A stretch of DNA of 64,000 bases from Cottoperca gobio (taxonomy: Eukaryota > Chordata > Actinopteri > Perciformes > Bovichtidae). The position numbers and the translations under genes were made by a program. Of this stretch, positions 33,116 to 44,450 are shown piece after piece. Within the stretch, counting starts at the first letter, position 1; each line of letters begins with the position of its first letter. The stretch spans positions 9,356,019 to 9,420,018 of the forward strand of contig NC_041371.1 in the NCBI RefSeq assembly GCF_900634415.1, read 5' to 3'. The notes beneath the pieces were generated by a model that saw only the letters and a list, made by a program, of their open reading frames with translations, did no database searches and had not been told where the DNA came from.

Positions 33116-36100
33116 TGAACTTTCTCACATTTGATTTGCTGAAATCAGAAAATATACGGCGTTCATGCTTGGATTAAATCATTTAAATGATTCATCAGTT
33201 ATCAACATAGTTAGCGATAACATTTCTGTTAATCTACTAATTGTTTCAGGCCTGCATAAATGCTCAAAAAATGCTTGTGGTGTGTTCACAACTGTTAAAG
33301 TACACAGAATCTATGGCGGCCATACAGTCTGTTCTGCCATCATGAGCAAAAACTGTAAAAAAAAAAGTGGGTTAACTTGATGCTCACGGCTGTTTTACAA
33401 TTCACAGGTTGAATGAATTGCAAATTTTCCAAGGAAACACAATAATGCAATTTACAAAAGACTGCCTGCCATCAGGGCTGAGTGGCTTCTGTAGCGTGTC
33501 GTCGAGGCGACGGTGCTTGACGAATAAGCAGCCTATCCACATTAATCAAATGTGACCTAAAATTGTCCAGCCTGGGCTACTTACATGTTGCAAAGCATAA
33601 AGTAATGAACAGAAATGCAGCGCTGGAGGTATAGATGTTATATCTGAGAAGTTATTTTTCACTTATATGTTAAGATGCATGCTAGTATCATAAATCATTA
33701 TGTGTAATCTCATCCCTTATTGCTTCACTTAGGGCAGTTATCACTTATGTGTAGCTTTCAGTGCATGGGTCTGTGTTGCAGTCCTGAACCTCTAAATCAG
33801 ATGGGCGGGTATATGAGGCGCATATAAATGAGAGTTGTGTCTTCTGTCTTCTCCGCCCCATGAGACTGTGGTGTGCATTCGCTTCATTAGCCATCAGTCT
33901 CCGATAAGACAGACTAATGGTTTTCTTGTTGCATGACAGTCAGTGACTTTGTGGCACAGACCGCTAATATTTCTCTCTAGCACTCTCTGAAATAGATATC
34001 TACAGATTCTTTTATTTGTGCTGCTCGTACATCTCACTGCAATAAAAATAAATAAAAATAAAGCATATGGCAATGGCTTCTCCTCTGTGAATTTAACATC
34101 TGGAGCACTTTGTATGGATGGTCGAACAAACAGTTGCTATAAAAGCCCCACAGAAACATCAGGTGTGATGCATTTTCCTCTTTGCTGCTGGGCTGTGGGG
34201 CTGGATTGTAATGAAGATGTCCAGCCTTACAGTGACATACTGGCTCTCTCAGCTGCCCTTTAGATAGAACAATCGCTGCAGGAAAATGTTACAGGATCGC
34301 TCTATTTCGAAGACTGTTTTCTTTAAATAAAACAAATATATGCACCATCATGTTTTAGTTTCTGTCTTCTACTTCTCTTAATCTCCTTGCTACTTCTCCC
34401 TTTTCTACTGCCAGCCTTGTCAAGTTTTTTGTGCATCACTTTCAGCACAGCACTCTTTTTTTTCGTGATCAAAATAGGTCAGAGAATAAAGCCACAACAT
34501 AAGAAAAATGAATTTATGCTTCACTCCGAGTACTGAAAGTGTCATGCTTGCATATTCAGAACAACTATGTTACATATCAAGCTGCTGGGTGATGCTAGGG
34601 GAGAGTAACAGCATTTTGAATGTGTTAACGTACATAATTAATGTTATGTGTACATCCGATGCTTACTGAAATGCCTCTAGGACAAGCTTTCACACTTGCA
34701 TGTTTCAAGACATTTAAGTAGTCCAGATTCTTAAACGACCCGATGGGATTCAGTTGCAGGAGAATCAGCAGATTATTGATTAGTTAAGTAGGGAAGATAA
34801 AGTGTGGAGGAACTCTTTGTTGTGCAGTGTAGACATTGTTTCCAGATCATGATCGATGCCAGCTTTAGTTCATGCTGGTGCCGGGGAAGACTTTGTGACA
34901 GTCTTCTGTTATTTTTTCTTACAATTATCAGCAGATCCAGACTGCGAGTATGCAGGACTCAAACAAGTTGTCCCTGGCTGTGTCTCCCCACTGCCTGACA
35001 TATTGACTGGACGTGACTGACAGCGTTTCACTCAGGCCTGATATTCTGCCAGTGTACCTCTGTCACTTGGCTAAACTGCTTTTTGATTTAAGACACAAGC
35101 AGAAATAGGGGGAGGGGATGCGTGTGCTAGGGCATAAAATTGTCAATGACATGTCAACGTCTTTCCCTCTGGTTGGAAGTGAGAACTCTAGTACATCAAA
35201 CAGATTGCTCCTGACCTATGACCAGCAATGGAACAGCTCAGCTCAGCTCTATATGCTTGTATGAGCACAGAAATCACTGTTGTGAAGTCTGATTTCTCCA
35301 TCTCAGTGGGCTTCTTAGATACCAACTGCACTGATTGTCTGTCACCCTGCAGCCCATAATGAGAAAGAAGCACACGCCTGCCACAGCAGTTAAAGAAGCA
35401 ACATACATTTAGTGAAACACTGGAGGATTCAGGAGCTTTCTGCGAGCCTAATAAAGCACACTGGACCAGCAGCAGCAGGCTGTGCCAAAATACTCCTCAG
35501 GTTTATCCCAGATGGATGTCGCCTTTAGGCTTTTTCCAAGAAGAAGATGAGCGATATGTAAATAGTTCAGTGACGTTTGAGATATAAAATGGCCTAATTT
35601 GTAAAAATGAAAAATCAGGTATGTTGCCCATTATTGGCATCCAGTGCAGAGAGTACTTAAACGCTGCCATGGAGGAAAAGAGGTCTGCTGCCACTGCACT
35701 GGCTAGGGGAACTGCGGGTGCTGCTCATGTACCTGCACTAAGGCAATGTGAAGGTTTTTGCAAGCACACATATTCTCTGCAAATCATACAATAATGAAAG
35801 GGTGTTTCATCAAGAGGCCCATTATGAGTGAAGTGTTCAGATCAGTGTAGCCTCTCTCACAAAATGTGACTAATAGAGGATGGGATGCTTTAGTATGCAT
35901 CGGATCATATGGTGATTGGTACATAAATCTTGGTGCGCAGCATTAAAGCAGATCACTTCTCTAAAAAGTACATTGTAAACGGATTAATGTTTCGTTTCAT
36001 GGGTGTTTGGCATAATAATTAAGTACCTACGTCCGTCGTGCACTGTATCATGAGGCAGTGTAAATGTAAAAGCCAAAAAAAGGTCTGAGAGGCTTACCTG

Positions 36101-36585
36101 ATTTTCTAGTAACAGGTGGTAATGTCTTATTAGATCCCTTTGGACTCCAATCCCTCATGTGACAGGCTTTTCTTATTTTAATTTATGCAACGGTTGCTAA
36201 AACATCTCTGCGAAATCACAATGTATCCCTTGTGACAGCATCGCCCACACGGCATCCTGGTCCACTATACTCTGTAGCGATGTGCAAAAACCGAGAGAAA
36301 AACAGCCCGCACTCAAACAGAAAACAACATTTGTCCATATTTCCTGGGCAGCGGCGGTTTCAGGGATTCCTTTCCGTCGACATCTCTGGCAGTGGGTCCA
36401 GTTTCACAGCTCCGTGTCTGTCTCCCTCTCGCATCGTGCTGCCAAAATGACTGAAGCTGGAAATCACATGCGGCTGGTTTAACGCGCGCGTCAATCGACT
36501 TCGTTTACCCAAGGCACCCGCACAACTCCTGGATCCATAAATATTACATGCTTCTACTTTTTTACTGTTTCTAGGGACGTCTGCT

Positions 36586-36586
<1 letters not shown>

Positions 36587-36680
<94 letters not shown>
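36587..36680. repeat. Compound (CT)n(CA)n microsatellite
   Basis: About 38 CT units run directly into nine CA units. The minus-strand open frame over it (Arg-Glu repeats) is an artefact. Confidence 0.97.
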
Positions 36681-36764
36681 TTACACCCGAGCTAAAGACT
36701 CACACACATGTCACAAAGCGTTTTTTTTCCTTTTTCAGCCAATTACATTTGTGTGCACTGCGGT

Positions 36765-36766
<2 letters not shown>

Positions 36767-36839
<73 letters not shown>
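36767..36839. repeat. (TG)n microsatellite
   Basis: About 36 TG units, 87 bp after the CA end of the neighbouring compound tract. The minus-strand His-Thr frame is an artefact. Confidence 0.97.
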
Positions 36840-36844
<5 letters not shown>

Positions 36845-39737
36845 CTCAGGATTCATACCAAGGTTTGCCCGCTTATAGTTGAGATCTGCAGCAAAAGAGG
36901 AAAGAAAAAGAATATTTGATTTGTTTAAACATACACACACACACCGTATACAGTCACTCATATTTGAACTATTTATCCAAGGCCCTCACGTGAGCAGCTG
37001 TGCGAGTTGACCAGGTGTGGGCTACCTCATTTTTCATGCCGTCATCCTGCCAGCTGTAGAGTCCCGCTGTTTCTCCACATGATGCACGTTGACTCTTCTG
37101 ACGTTTCATGCTCCTATGCCGACCTGAGCAGCACGTCATCGACAGCCTGAGGAGCACGTGTAGCATTTAAATCTGGAACACAACGTACATCAAGTCTTTT
37201 ATTCTGAAAGGGTTGTTTCATTAATGGTGAAAACGTGCAACTCTGTATGCTGCTTCCTGTTGGTCCTGCAGCCTACAGCTGTGCACAGGCTTATCTGTTG
37301 GTATGATTAAATGGAAGAGCTCAGTCACATCAAGTGTAACAAGTGTAATTCCACCGTGAGGCTCTCCATCCCTGTCCTTCCTAATGGTTTACCAGTGATC
37401 CATTAGCAAACCAAAGCTAATTCACACCAGGATTATCACTCTTGTATAGCCTTCAGGTGTCACCAGAGGCTTTGTAAGAGCACTACATTTGACCTTATTG
37501 TACCTTTAACAACCTTCAGATCTGATGCTGATTTGCTGGTTTGGGATCAGCATCAATTTTGATCTTAAAATTCAGGGTTTCACTTATATACACCACCATT
37601 AAACTTCCCCAGTTGATTGCTTACATGAAGACTACTATTTTTTGCATTACACGTCTTCTAAAATGTTATGTTTAAATAGAAGTAAATATGTAAATGTGTA
37701 TTTTGGACGTTTTCTTGTTATGACATATGTTATGGAAGCAAAATAGCCCAAAAATAAATAAATCTGACCTTCTATACTGTACACATCATACACTATATAT
37801 TGTATTTGTTTGTACATTAAAAAGACAGCTGTTGTACACAAAGACATTCACATACATACACAGAGACACAGTTACGCCTACTTATACTCAGATATATGTG
37901 GATTATAAGTAAACAAAAGCCTGTGCAGGAGATGTAGGGGGCGAGAAGCTTATACAAAGACCGCTCCTAAAAACACAAGGCAAGATAAGCGGAATTACAT
38001 TAAATGAAAATAATGAGGAATGGAAAGGCAATTATAAAACAAACAAACAAAAAATAACTTTTTCATCCTGTTAACAATGTTTGCTTCATATTTTTTGCTA
38101 AAAGAAGATGATTAATGATGGACAATTTGCCGATTTGAATTCAGTAAAACATCATCTGTATGTACGAAATTGAAAATGTAACCTCAATGGAAGATGACGA
38201 TGTCTAGGCTCGTAGACAACAGCTGGATGTTGCATTGAGCAGCAGCTGCCCCCTCTCAAAAACACAAATGTTACCCTTTTACCTGTGCTCGACCAGAATG
38301 TTCATGTATTAATTGAGCACATTTTTGCTGGTGTTACACTATCCCGCTCTGACACAATACAGGGCCAAGGCTACACGGATTCCTCTCTGTTAATTAATTT
38401 TCGAGTTCACAAACTACAGCCTCTGAATTACTGATATGATTTGAGTCGGCACACCGTGCTTTCACTCCCCCTTCATTACAGCCAGTAGAACAGCATCCAC
38501 AAGCTTTGAATGCCGTTTACAGAACTGAAGCATAGAAAACTGCACAAAGGCATTTTTACACCGGGTCATGCATGCTCTGCTTCTCTTGAATTTGGTGTGG
38601 TTAGTGGCTAATATTGATGTCAAAGCATTATCTTTCACAGTGCACAATATGTTCTGCCAGATCACCCCCAAACACACCTTCTCCTCACACATCCTACTTG
38701 CCGTACAGCAAGCTGAATGTGTGACAGTAGCCGGGAGTTATTATGCACAGATAACCTTCCCTTTCCTTTATAATCCAAACGGGCACAAAGGGAAACTATT
38801 CATGATCTGCAATTATGTTTTCTAGATAAGATAAGCAGTTCACAATTAACTTAAGGCTTGCCCTAGACATAAGGAGCTTTTCATATCTGCTGACCTAGCC
38901 AATCAAACTGCTCCAGGAGCTGCTTTTCAATATCACCACAGCTAAGCCTTTGCCTTTGTGTGTTTCTATTTTTTCTGCCTTGTTACTTTTGGAGGTTCAG
39001 CTCCCACCCCTCCCAAAAGAACTGAGTTGAACACAAGGGGGCGTAGACTGCTAAGTTTGCCTCTCCTTGTTCAGTTCAGCAGGAACAGCAGCAGTAGCAG
39101 GGATAAATTTGATTATGGTATCATGTCTGACCTTGAGAGGGAACTACTCTTAAATTTACATTTCAAGGAGGGCTGCCTGACTGAATTATAGGTGAGGAAA
39201 TGTGTGGCTTTCTCCACACACAACTGCATTAGGAAGGGCCATCCTCTAGCAAAGCTACAGAATGACAATGTGGATGGCAACATGCAGGTTGGTCCATTTG
39301 TTGGCTGGAGCATGAAGTCACAGATTTGTCTGCTCAATAGATTTGTATAGAAAAGATTGTGCGTTTAAGATGATAAATCAAGTCGTTATCATCATCATTA
39401 GGAGTGCTGGTGTTGGATAAAGTATTATTTCATTCAAATATGCCACCCATACAGGATAATCAAGTCCCCAGAGGTTTGTAACACCACAATAATCAGTAGC
39501 ACCATGCACACTCTGTGCAGTGATTGCATTAGCAATGGCTTTTGAAATAATCCTGCCTATCTCACCCTGCAGCTCTTATTCTTTTTCTTTCCCTTGCACT
39601 TCACTCTTTCATCACTTTGTAGTTGCAAGAATATAATTTTAAAAAAACATGTTGAATTTTGGCAAATTGCTCTGTTGCTTACAGTATGATGCCATGTACA
39701 CTTGCATCGTTGCAACACACACAAGTGTAGCACAAAG

Positions 39738-39743
39738 CACCTG
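39738..39743 (+). promoter_or_regulatory. snai2: CACCTG E-box upstream of snai2 (distal)
   Basis: CACCTG is the preferred Snail/Slug and ZEB core. It lies 340 bp before the snai2 start codon, close to the inverted repeat at 39756-39799. Functional role inferred only. Confidence 0.35.
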
Positions 39744-39755
39744 TCTGACTGGAGT

Positions 39756-39799
39756 GAATGGCACATAACCCAGCCCCTTGGGTGGGTTATGTGCCATTC
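39756..39799. repeat. Perfect 17-bp inverted repeat upstream of the snai2 promoter
   Basis: Arms GAATGGCACATAACCCA (39756-39772) and TGGGTTATGTGCCATTC (39783-39799) are exact reverse complements around a 10-nt GC-rich loop. It lies about 285 bp before the snai2 ATG and just ahead of the likely core promoter. It could be a paired regulatory site, a hairpin in an upstream transcript, or the remains of a mobile-element end. Confidence 0.9.
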
Positions 39800-39839
39800 C
39801 CATAGGCTAAACGTGCATTTTTAAACTCCGTGGTAAAAG

Positions 39840-40083
39840 CGAGATTTAATTGGTTTGAGGTCCCAGTATATGTAAATAGGAGGGGATGGCTCCTCCCATG
39901 CACCTGATGGGGAGTATTTACAGCTCTTTACAGCTACTCACTGCACTGTTTCCAAGAGCGCAGCGCTGCACCATGACACTCCACTGGACTTAAGCAATAA
40001 GGATTTCCGTCTTCACACAGTAAACTCGCCGCTGTATCTTCCAAGAAAAAAGTTTACCAAAAGTTGTCCACTTGTTTTCCAAG
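39840..40083 (+). promoter_or_regulatory. snai2: snai2 core promoter and 5' leader
   Basis: Ordered promoter-like elements: inverted CCAAT (ATTGG, 39849-39853), a GGAGG...CCTCC pair near 39880-39900, a CACCTG E-box at 39901-39906, and an AT-rich TATTTA at about 39914-39919 that could act as TATA box with transcription starting near 39940-39950. The E-box is the consensus bound by the encoded protein and so allows autoregulation, which has been reported for Snail family genes. Start site not provable from sequence. Confidence 0.5.
39973..39993 (+). other. Short upstream ORF in the probable snai2 leader
   Basis: ATG ACA CTC CAC TGG ACT TAA, six codons, ending 91 nt before the main start. It lies in the leader only if transcription starts upstream of 39973. 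The context (ACC before ATG) is fair for initiation, so it could lower snai2 translation. Confidence 0.35.
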
Positions 40084-40162
40084 ATGCCACGCTCTTTTCT
40101 GGTCAAGAAACATATAAACTCCGCAAAGAAGCCAAATTATAGTGAGCTGGAAAGCACAACAG
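40084..40162 (+). CDS. snai2: snai2 exon 1 (SNAG)
   Basis: 79 nt, residues 1-26 plus one base: SNAG motif and KKPNYSELEST. Donor ACAACAG|gtaaag. Confidence 0.97.
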
Positions 40163-41495
40163 GTAAAGTTTTCAAAGTAAAAGAACCTGTCCGACTTTAC
40201 AAAGTTGTTATGTTTCTTACATGCAGTCGCTGTTTTTTGTTTTTTTTTGTTGCGTTTCATTACTTTGCAAAGGTTTTTTTTAAACTAATTTTAACTCATT
40301 GGCTCACTTTTAAAATGTGTGCTCTTCATTCCTCAAGCGTTGACAGGCAACACATGATCATTCATTTTACTTTCTTTATTTTCAGTGTTCTTCACGCCGC
40401 ACATCTACAGGGGCCTTCCCCTGCCTGTCATCCCCCAGGCGGAGATCCTGAGCCCGGCAGCGTACAGCCCCATCACAGTGTGGACTACCAGCAACTTACC
40501 GCTCTCCCCGCTCCCCAGTGACCTCTCCCCCATCTCTGGATACCCCTCATCGCTCTCCGACACCTCCTCTAAAGACCATAGCGGCTCTGAAAGCCCGAGG
40601 AGTGATGAAGACGAGCAGATGCTGCCCAAACTGACAGACCCTCACGGAGTGGAGGCAGAGAAATTCCAATGTAGTTTGTGTAGCAAGTCCTACTCCACGT
40701 ACTCTGGACTGCTCAAGCATAAACAGCTGCACTGCGACGCCCAAACGAGGAAATCCTTCAGTTGTAAATACTGCGAGAAGGAGTATGTGAGCCTGGGAGC
40801 TCTCAAAATGCACATCAGGACTCACACTTTGCCTTGTGTTTGCAAAATATGCGGGAAAGCTTTCTCCAGACCGTGGCTGCTCCAAGGACACATCAGGACG
40901 CACACCGGTGAGTGGACGGGGAACAGCGGGGCCTTCTCTGAGAAAGAGGCAGAATATTTGTTGTAGGCTTTTTGCAGGCTACTTGTGTTCAACCTTGTAC
41001 ATGATGAACAGCCTTTTAGACCATGTTTCCCAGCTCACAAAAGCCTAAATGTAGTGAGACTGATATTGCTGGGAACATTTGCAACTCTACTTCCTTCCTT
41101 GTTGTGGTGCGTTAAAAAGAAAAAGATTGCTTTTTTTTTTTTTGGACAGATGTCATTTTACAATCAGCAGTTTAGAGTGATTTTCATTGAAACACTGTGT
41201 TGCAATCAGTCAAAAAAAAAAAATAGACCAAGATGCCTTCTGTTACATTTTTATTCCCATATGTCTGTGTACTTTCTTTGACAATGTCTTCTTTCTCATT
41301 TCCCTCTTGTCAGGAGAGAAGCCGTTCTCCTGCCCTCACTGCAACAGGGCTTTTGCTGACAGGTCCAATCTCAGGGCTCACCTACAGACCCATTCGGATG
41401 TGAAAAAATACCAATGCAAGAACTGCTCCAAAACCTTCTCCAGGATGTCTCTTCTGCACAAGCATGAGGAATCTGGTTGTTGTGTAGCACACTGA
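40084..41495 (+). CDS. snai2: Snail family zinc-finger transcriptional repressor 2 (Slug)
   Basis: Three exons, 40084-40162, 40386-40907 and 41314-41495, joined in frame to 260 aa (human 268). A SNAG repressor motif MPRSFLVKK starts the protein; in the family it recruits LSD1/CoREST-type corepressors. A Slug-type region follows (LPVIPQAEI, AYSPITVWTT, about 40-60), then a Ser-rich stretch with the phosphodegron-like DTSSKDHSGSESP (85-97) and five C2H2 fingers at about 122-143, 153-173, 179-199, 207-227 and 235-256. Finger 1 is CX2C...HX4C-like (HKQLHC) and finger 5 ends HEESGC, as is normal for Snail proteins. The family binds CACCTG/CAGGTG E-boxes in nuclei, represses epithelial genes such as cadherin 1, and drives neural crest and mesoderm EMT. 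Slug rather than Snail1 by the Slug-type region, the 'CCVAH' end and synteny with sntg1/pcmtd1. Confidence 0.98.
40386..40907 (+). CDS. snai2: snai2 exon 2 (Slug region, zinc fingers 1-3)
   Basis: 522 nt after acceptor ttattttcag. Encodes 27-200 plus one base: Slug-type region, Ser-rich degron region and fingers 1-3. Donor CACACCG|gtgagt after the third finger. Finger 3 (CKICGKAFSRPWLLQGH) is nearly invariant in vertebrates. Confidence 0.97.
41314..41495 (+). CDS. snai2: snai2 exon 3 (zinc fingers 4-5)
   Basis: 182 nt after acceptor cctcttgtcag; starts GEKPFSCPHCNRAFADRSNL, ends CCVAH and TGA at 41493-41495. The linker TGEKPF is split by the intron, as in other vertebrate snai2 genes. Confidence 0.97.
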
Positions 41496-42225
41496 ACTGG
41501 GATACTTTTCCACCACCAGAGAAAAAAAACCCTCTGTTGCTTCTTTATTTTTCCAGGAGAACTGTCAGGGAATCACATCGAAGGGGGTTTGTTCCCACAT
41601 ATGCAGACTTTCTTTTTCCACGAGCGGTCCATTTCATTTCACAGTGAGAAATAGCTCTGTGCTCACGTGCTTCTCATTTCAAGCAGTGTTTGTTATTGCA
41701 ATCGATGCCGAGCTTTCTCATGTCATGTACTCACCTACCTGTGCTATTCATGCACTTTCCTGCATGTCTAGAATGTTTTATATGCCTTCGCCATGTTATC
41801 TTCAGTGTTTTGTACCAATGTCTTATCAATGGCTGTTATGCAGTCCTCCACTTTTTTTGTACACACCACACAAACGATACCAAAAGGCGCATTATGAATG
41901 ACAGTATACATGTAACTTGAGGAATACTGAAGCCATTGTTACTTAGGGAGCGAGTGCAAACTCAGTTTTTAAGGTGAAAATATTATAACTTTTGCACAGT
42001 CATTAGAAACATTTTGCCAGCACTCAAATAGCAAAACAAATCTTCTCAAGTGCCTCAATTTTTACTTGGCAATATGTATTATTCAACAGTTTCCTGTTAT
42101 ATTTTTATATATTGAATGTAAGTATGACTGAGATGATTGTATATTTGCAGTGAAAACTGTGATGCTGAATGATTTTCATATTTTCATGACACTTTTAGAA
42201 ATAAAGTTTCATGACATTTTGTATA
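41496..42225 (+). other. snai2: snai2 3' UTR
   Basis: About 730 nt, AT-rich, with AATAAA at 42200-42205 followed by GT/T-rich sequence, so cleavage is likely near 42220. It fits the compact snai2 transcript of other vertebrates. No miRNA target claimed. Confidence 0.7.
42200..42205 (+). terminator. snai2: snai2 polyadenylation signal
   Basis: AATAAA within AGAAATAAAGTTTCATG, followed by T-rich downstream sequence. Confidence 0.7.
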
Positions 42226-42999
42226 TAATTTTTTGGCATCTTTCAAGTTGCTTTTTATCTGTGGAGCCTTTTGCTGTTTGAGCAGCTATTTCAGCAGCAC
42301 TCAGCAGCATTTATTGATTGTACCAAGCATCAAACAGAATAAATTGCTCAAAAGTAAATGATATTTAATCCAGCTTGCACCATCTCATGTTATGGAGATG
42401 TAAAAACGCGGAGAGAGGTGACTCAGCTCTGAATCAGGCCTGAACCTGTTCCCTGTGAACCTGTCCAGACATCAAACAATCTTGAAATTTAACACATACT
42501 AGCTATATTGATCTGCACTCACTTGTTATACCCTTTGAGGGCCCATGACTTTCTTTACCTAAGTGTGTGCAAAGTTTAAACGCAAGGGTGTAGTTCTCTT
42601 TGGAAAAGAATCCTAATCTCATGTCATCAATGTATGTAATATAAGGAAAATGTGTTTCCTTTTTTTTTAAATATTCCTGCACAATCATAACAATCGCTGC
42701 AGTGGTACAAGGCACTTGACTATCTAGATTTTAATGTTTTCACAAAAAGCAACCTCCTTGACAACCTCCTTGAATTTCTGGGATCCTTGCCATCAAGGAT
42801 TAAAACGACTTCCTCGAGCTACGTTTTGTTGTCTTTTACCATATGCTGTCTACTTGCAGCAGATAGAGATTAGAGCAAAAAAAAAGTACATTAAGTCACA
42901 AAGTCTTTCTAACAAACCCCAGAGTGTATTCGCGTTTGCCCTAATGCCCAAAAGCTGCTGACCTGAGAGATGTGATCTGACAAATAGACACTTGTTTTT

Positions 43000-43200
43000 C
43001 TCACTGCGAGGGGCTGAGCTCCCCTGTAGGTAGATTCTCCTCGCTGTGAGTCATCGCAGAGCTATTCCAGGTGCGCGCCGCAGCGCTCTGGGTCGGGCCA
43101 GGTGGCTCCGGGGCTCTTCGGCAAACCTCGCTGGAAAGCAGGTGCAACCGGGAGGATACAAACCTCAGGTCCACTGATACTGTGGAAACCTCAGCCATGA
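43000..43200. promoter_or_regulatory. GC-rich E-box cluster downstream of snai2 (candidate enhancer)
   Basis: Three CAGGTG sites at 43068-43073, 43099-43104 and 43139-43144 in a 200-bp block visibly richer in G and C than the AT-rich sequence around it, 1.6 kb past the snai2 stop. CAGGTG is the Snail/ZEB/bHLH core. An enhancer or autoregulatory role is inference. Confidence 0.35.
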
Positions 43201-43984
43201 CCCAATGTGGAAACATTACAAGCAGCAGGTCCTATTATTCTTATCATTTGCCTCATAAAAGCAAAGTGCCATCAAGAGGGCACTTTAAACTCTTAATACT
43301 GCTGAGATAGTGAAGCGGTTTGTCCTCTCTCACTAATATCTTATATTCCATAGGCAACACTTTATCATACCTGTGAATGCATAGTGCCAATTAGCTTCAT
43401 AATCTTGCAATATTTCCCCTTTTACAACAACAATTAAGTGCATGACTGATTTCTCTGATAACAACAACATGTTAAACGCTTCCCCCCTCCAACATGAATA
43501 TTTGATTGTTGTGATGATAGTAGGAGGAGAAAGAGCAGGAACTCATTATTTTCAAAGCATATGGATATTAGAGGATGTGTTAAAGAACGTGAGATCAAAT
43601 ATTTGTTAGCTGTGGAGGCTGTTAATAGTCAGACTGTTGTGTTTAAGTTGCGAATGCCGTAGACACCAAATGCAGGTAGATGGCCTGTGGGTGTTTTTGC
43701 AATTAGATAGCTGAAATGTTGTGAAGATAAAATTAAATTGTTCATTCCCATGAGTTAACTAGAATGAATATATTTGAGGCCGTAATTAAGTGGTTTATCT
43801 TATTCAGTGCAAATAAAATGTGACTTTTGCCACGGCAAACCTTTCTATAGCCGTCCATTCATTTCATTTGGCTGTGAAATATTGTAAAGATCAGGTGATA
43901 TGTGATAAGTTCTTTCCCAAAAGTAAGATGAACATATTTGAGGCCTGTATTACGTCATTGATCATGCAAATCAGAGAGGCAACA

Positions 43985-44450
43985 AACAAGTAATTACATT
44001 ATCGATAAATCTACTGATTATTTCGTCATTTAATTGATTCATTTATCTGTAATGTTTTCCCTCAGCCCCAAGGGGATGTATTCCAATTGCTTGTTGCATT
44101 TGACAATCAGTCCAAACCCCAAAGACTTTAAGTTTACTTTACTTAACCAAAAAGGTCCCATTGTGATCCAGTATTTCTTCTGTTAGGTCAAGATGGGCAG
44201 CAAAATAAAAAGTACAAACAGGGACGGATAACATCACAAAAATAAATATACCAACAACAGACAACAGACTATACAGGAATCAGAGGCTAAGGAATATAAT
44301 GACCAAATACAACGCTCACATTGTTTGAATGTTTGGCCTTTGTGATTGACTACAATTATTTATCAATTAATAAAATAGTTGGTGATTAATTATATGATTA
44401 TTATTATTATATAATTGATTAAATTGACTAATCATTGCAGCTGCAGTTCC
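43985..44450 (+). repeat. 'AGGGCTGCAAC' family copy, split by a nested insertion
   Basis: The left part runs ATTATCGATAAATCTACTGA to CAATCAGTCCAAACCCCAAA; the right part runs AAAATAGTTGGTGATTAATT to CTAATCATTGCAGCTGCAG. About 170 bp of a different element (44125-44295) sits between them. Confidence 0.7.
44125..44295 (+). repeat. 'TTACTTAACCAAAAAGGTCCCATTG' dispersed repeat, nested
   Basis: CTTAACCAAAAAGGTCCCAT and GTTAGGTCAAGATGGGCAGC resemble the common vertebrate/fish repeat end usually reading TTTATTTAACCAGGAAGGTC with ACCTGGCCAAGA-like sequence. Inserted in another repeat, so younger than it. Confidence 0.6.

Larger units (their letters stand above)
27761..39700. other. Gene-free interval between the divergent genes sntg1 and snai2
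   Basis: About 12 kb without a coding exon I can support. Contains several dispersed repeats (28.0, 28.65-28.96, 28.97-29.26, 30.8-31.2, 32.9-33.1 kb), a (CAG)n run at about 29953-29972, an AT tract, and the CT/CA/TG microsatellite cluster at 36.59-36.84 kb. In mammals the small gene PPDPFL lies in this interval; no similar exon was recognised. Confidence 0.6.

Noticed and set aside
36360..36677. Minus-strand 105-codon frame with long Arg-Glu repeats
   Set aside because: It is the translation of the CT microsatellite; no gene context.
36743..36961. Minus-strand frame with His-Thr repeats
   Set aside because: Translation of the TG microsatellite.
27761..39700. PPDPFL-like gene between sntg1 and snai2
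   Set aside because: No frame resembling the short conserved N-terminus of that family was found; absence is not proven.
40547..40903. 118-codon minus-strand frame over snai2 exon 2
   Set aside because: Antisense shadow of the zinc-finger exon.
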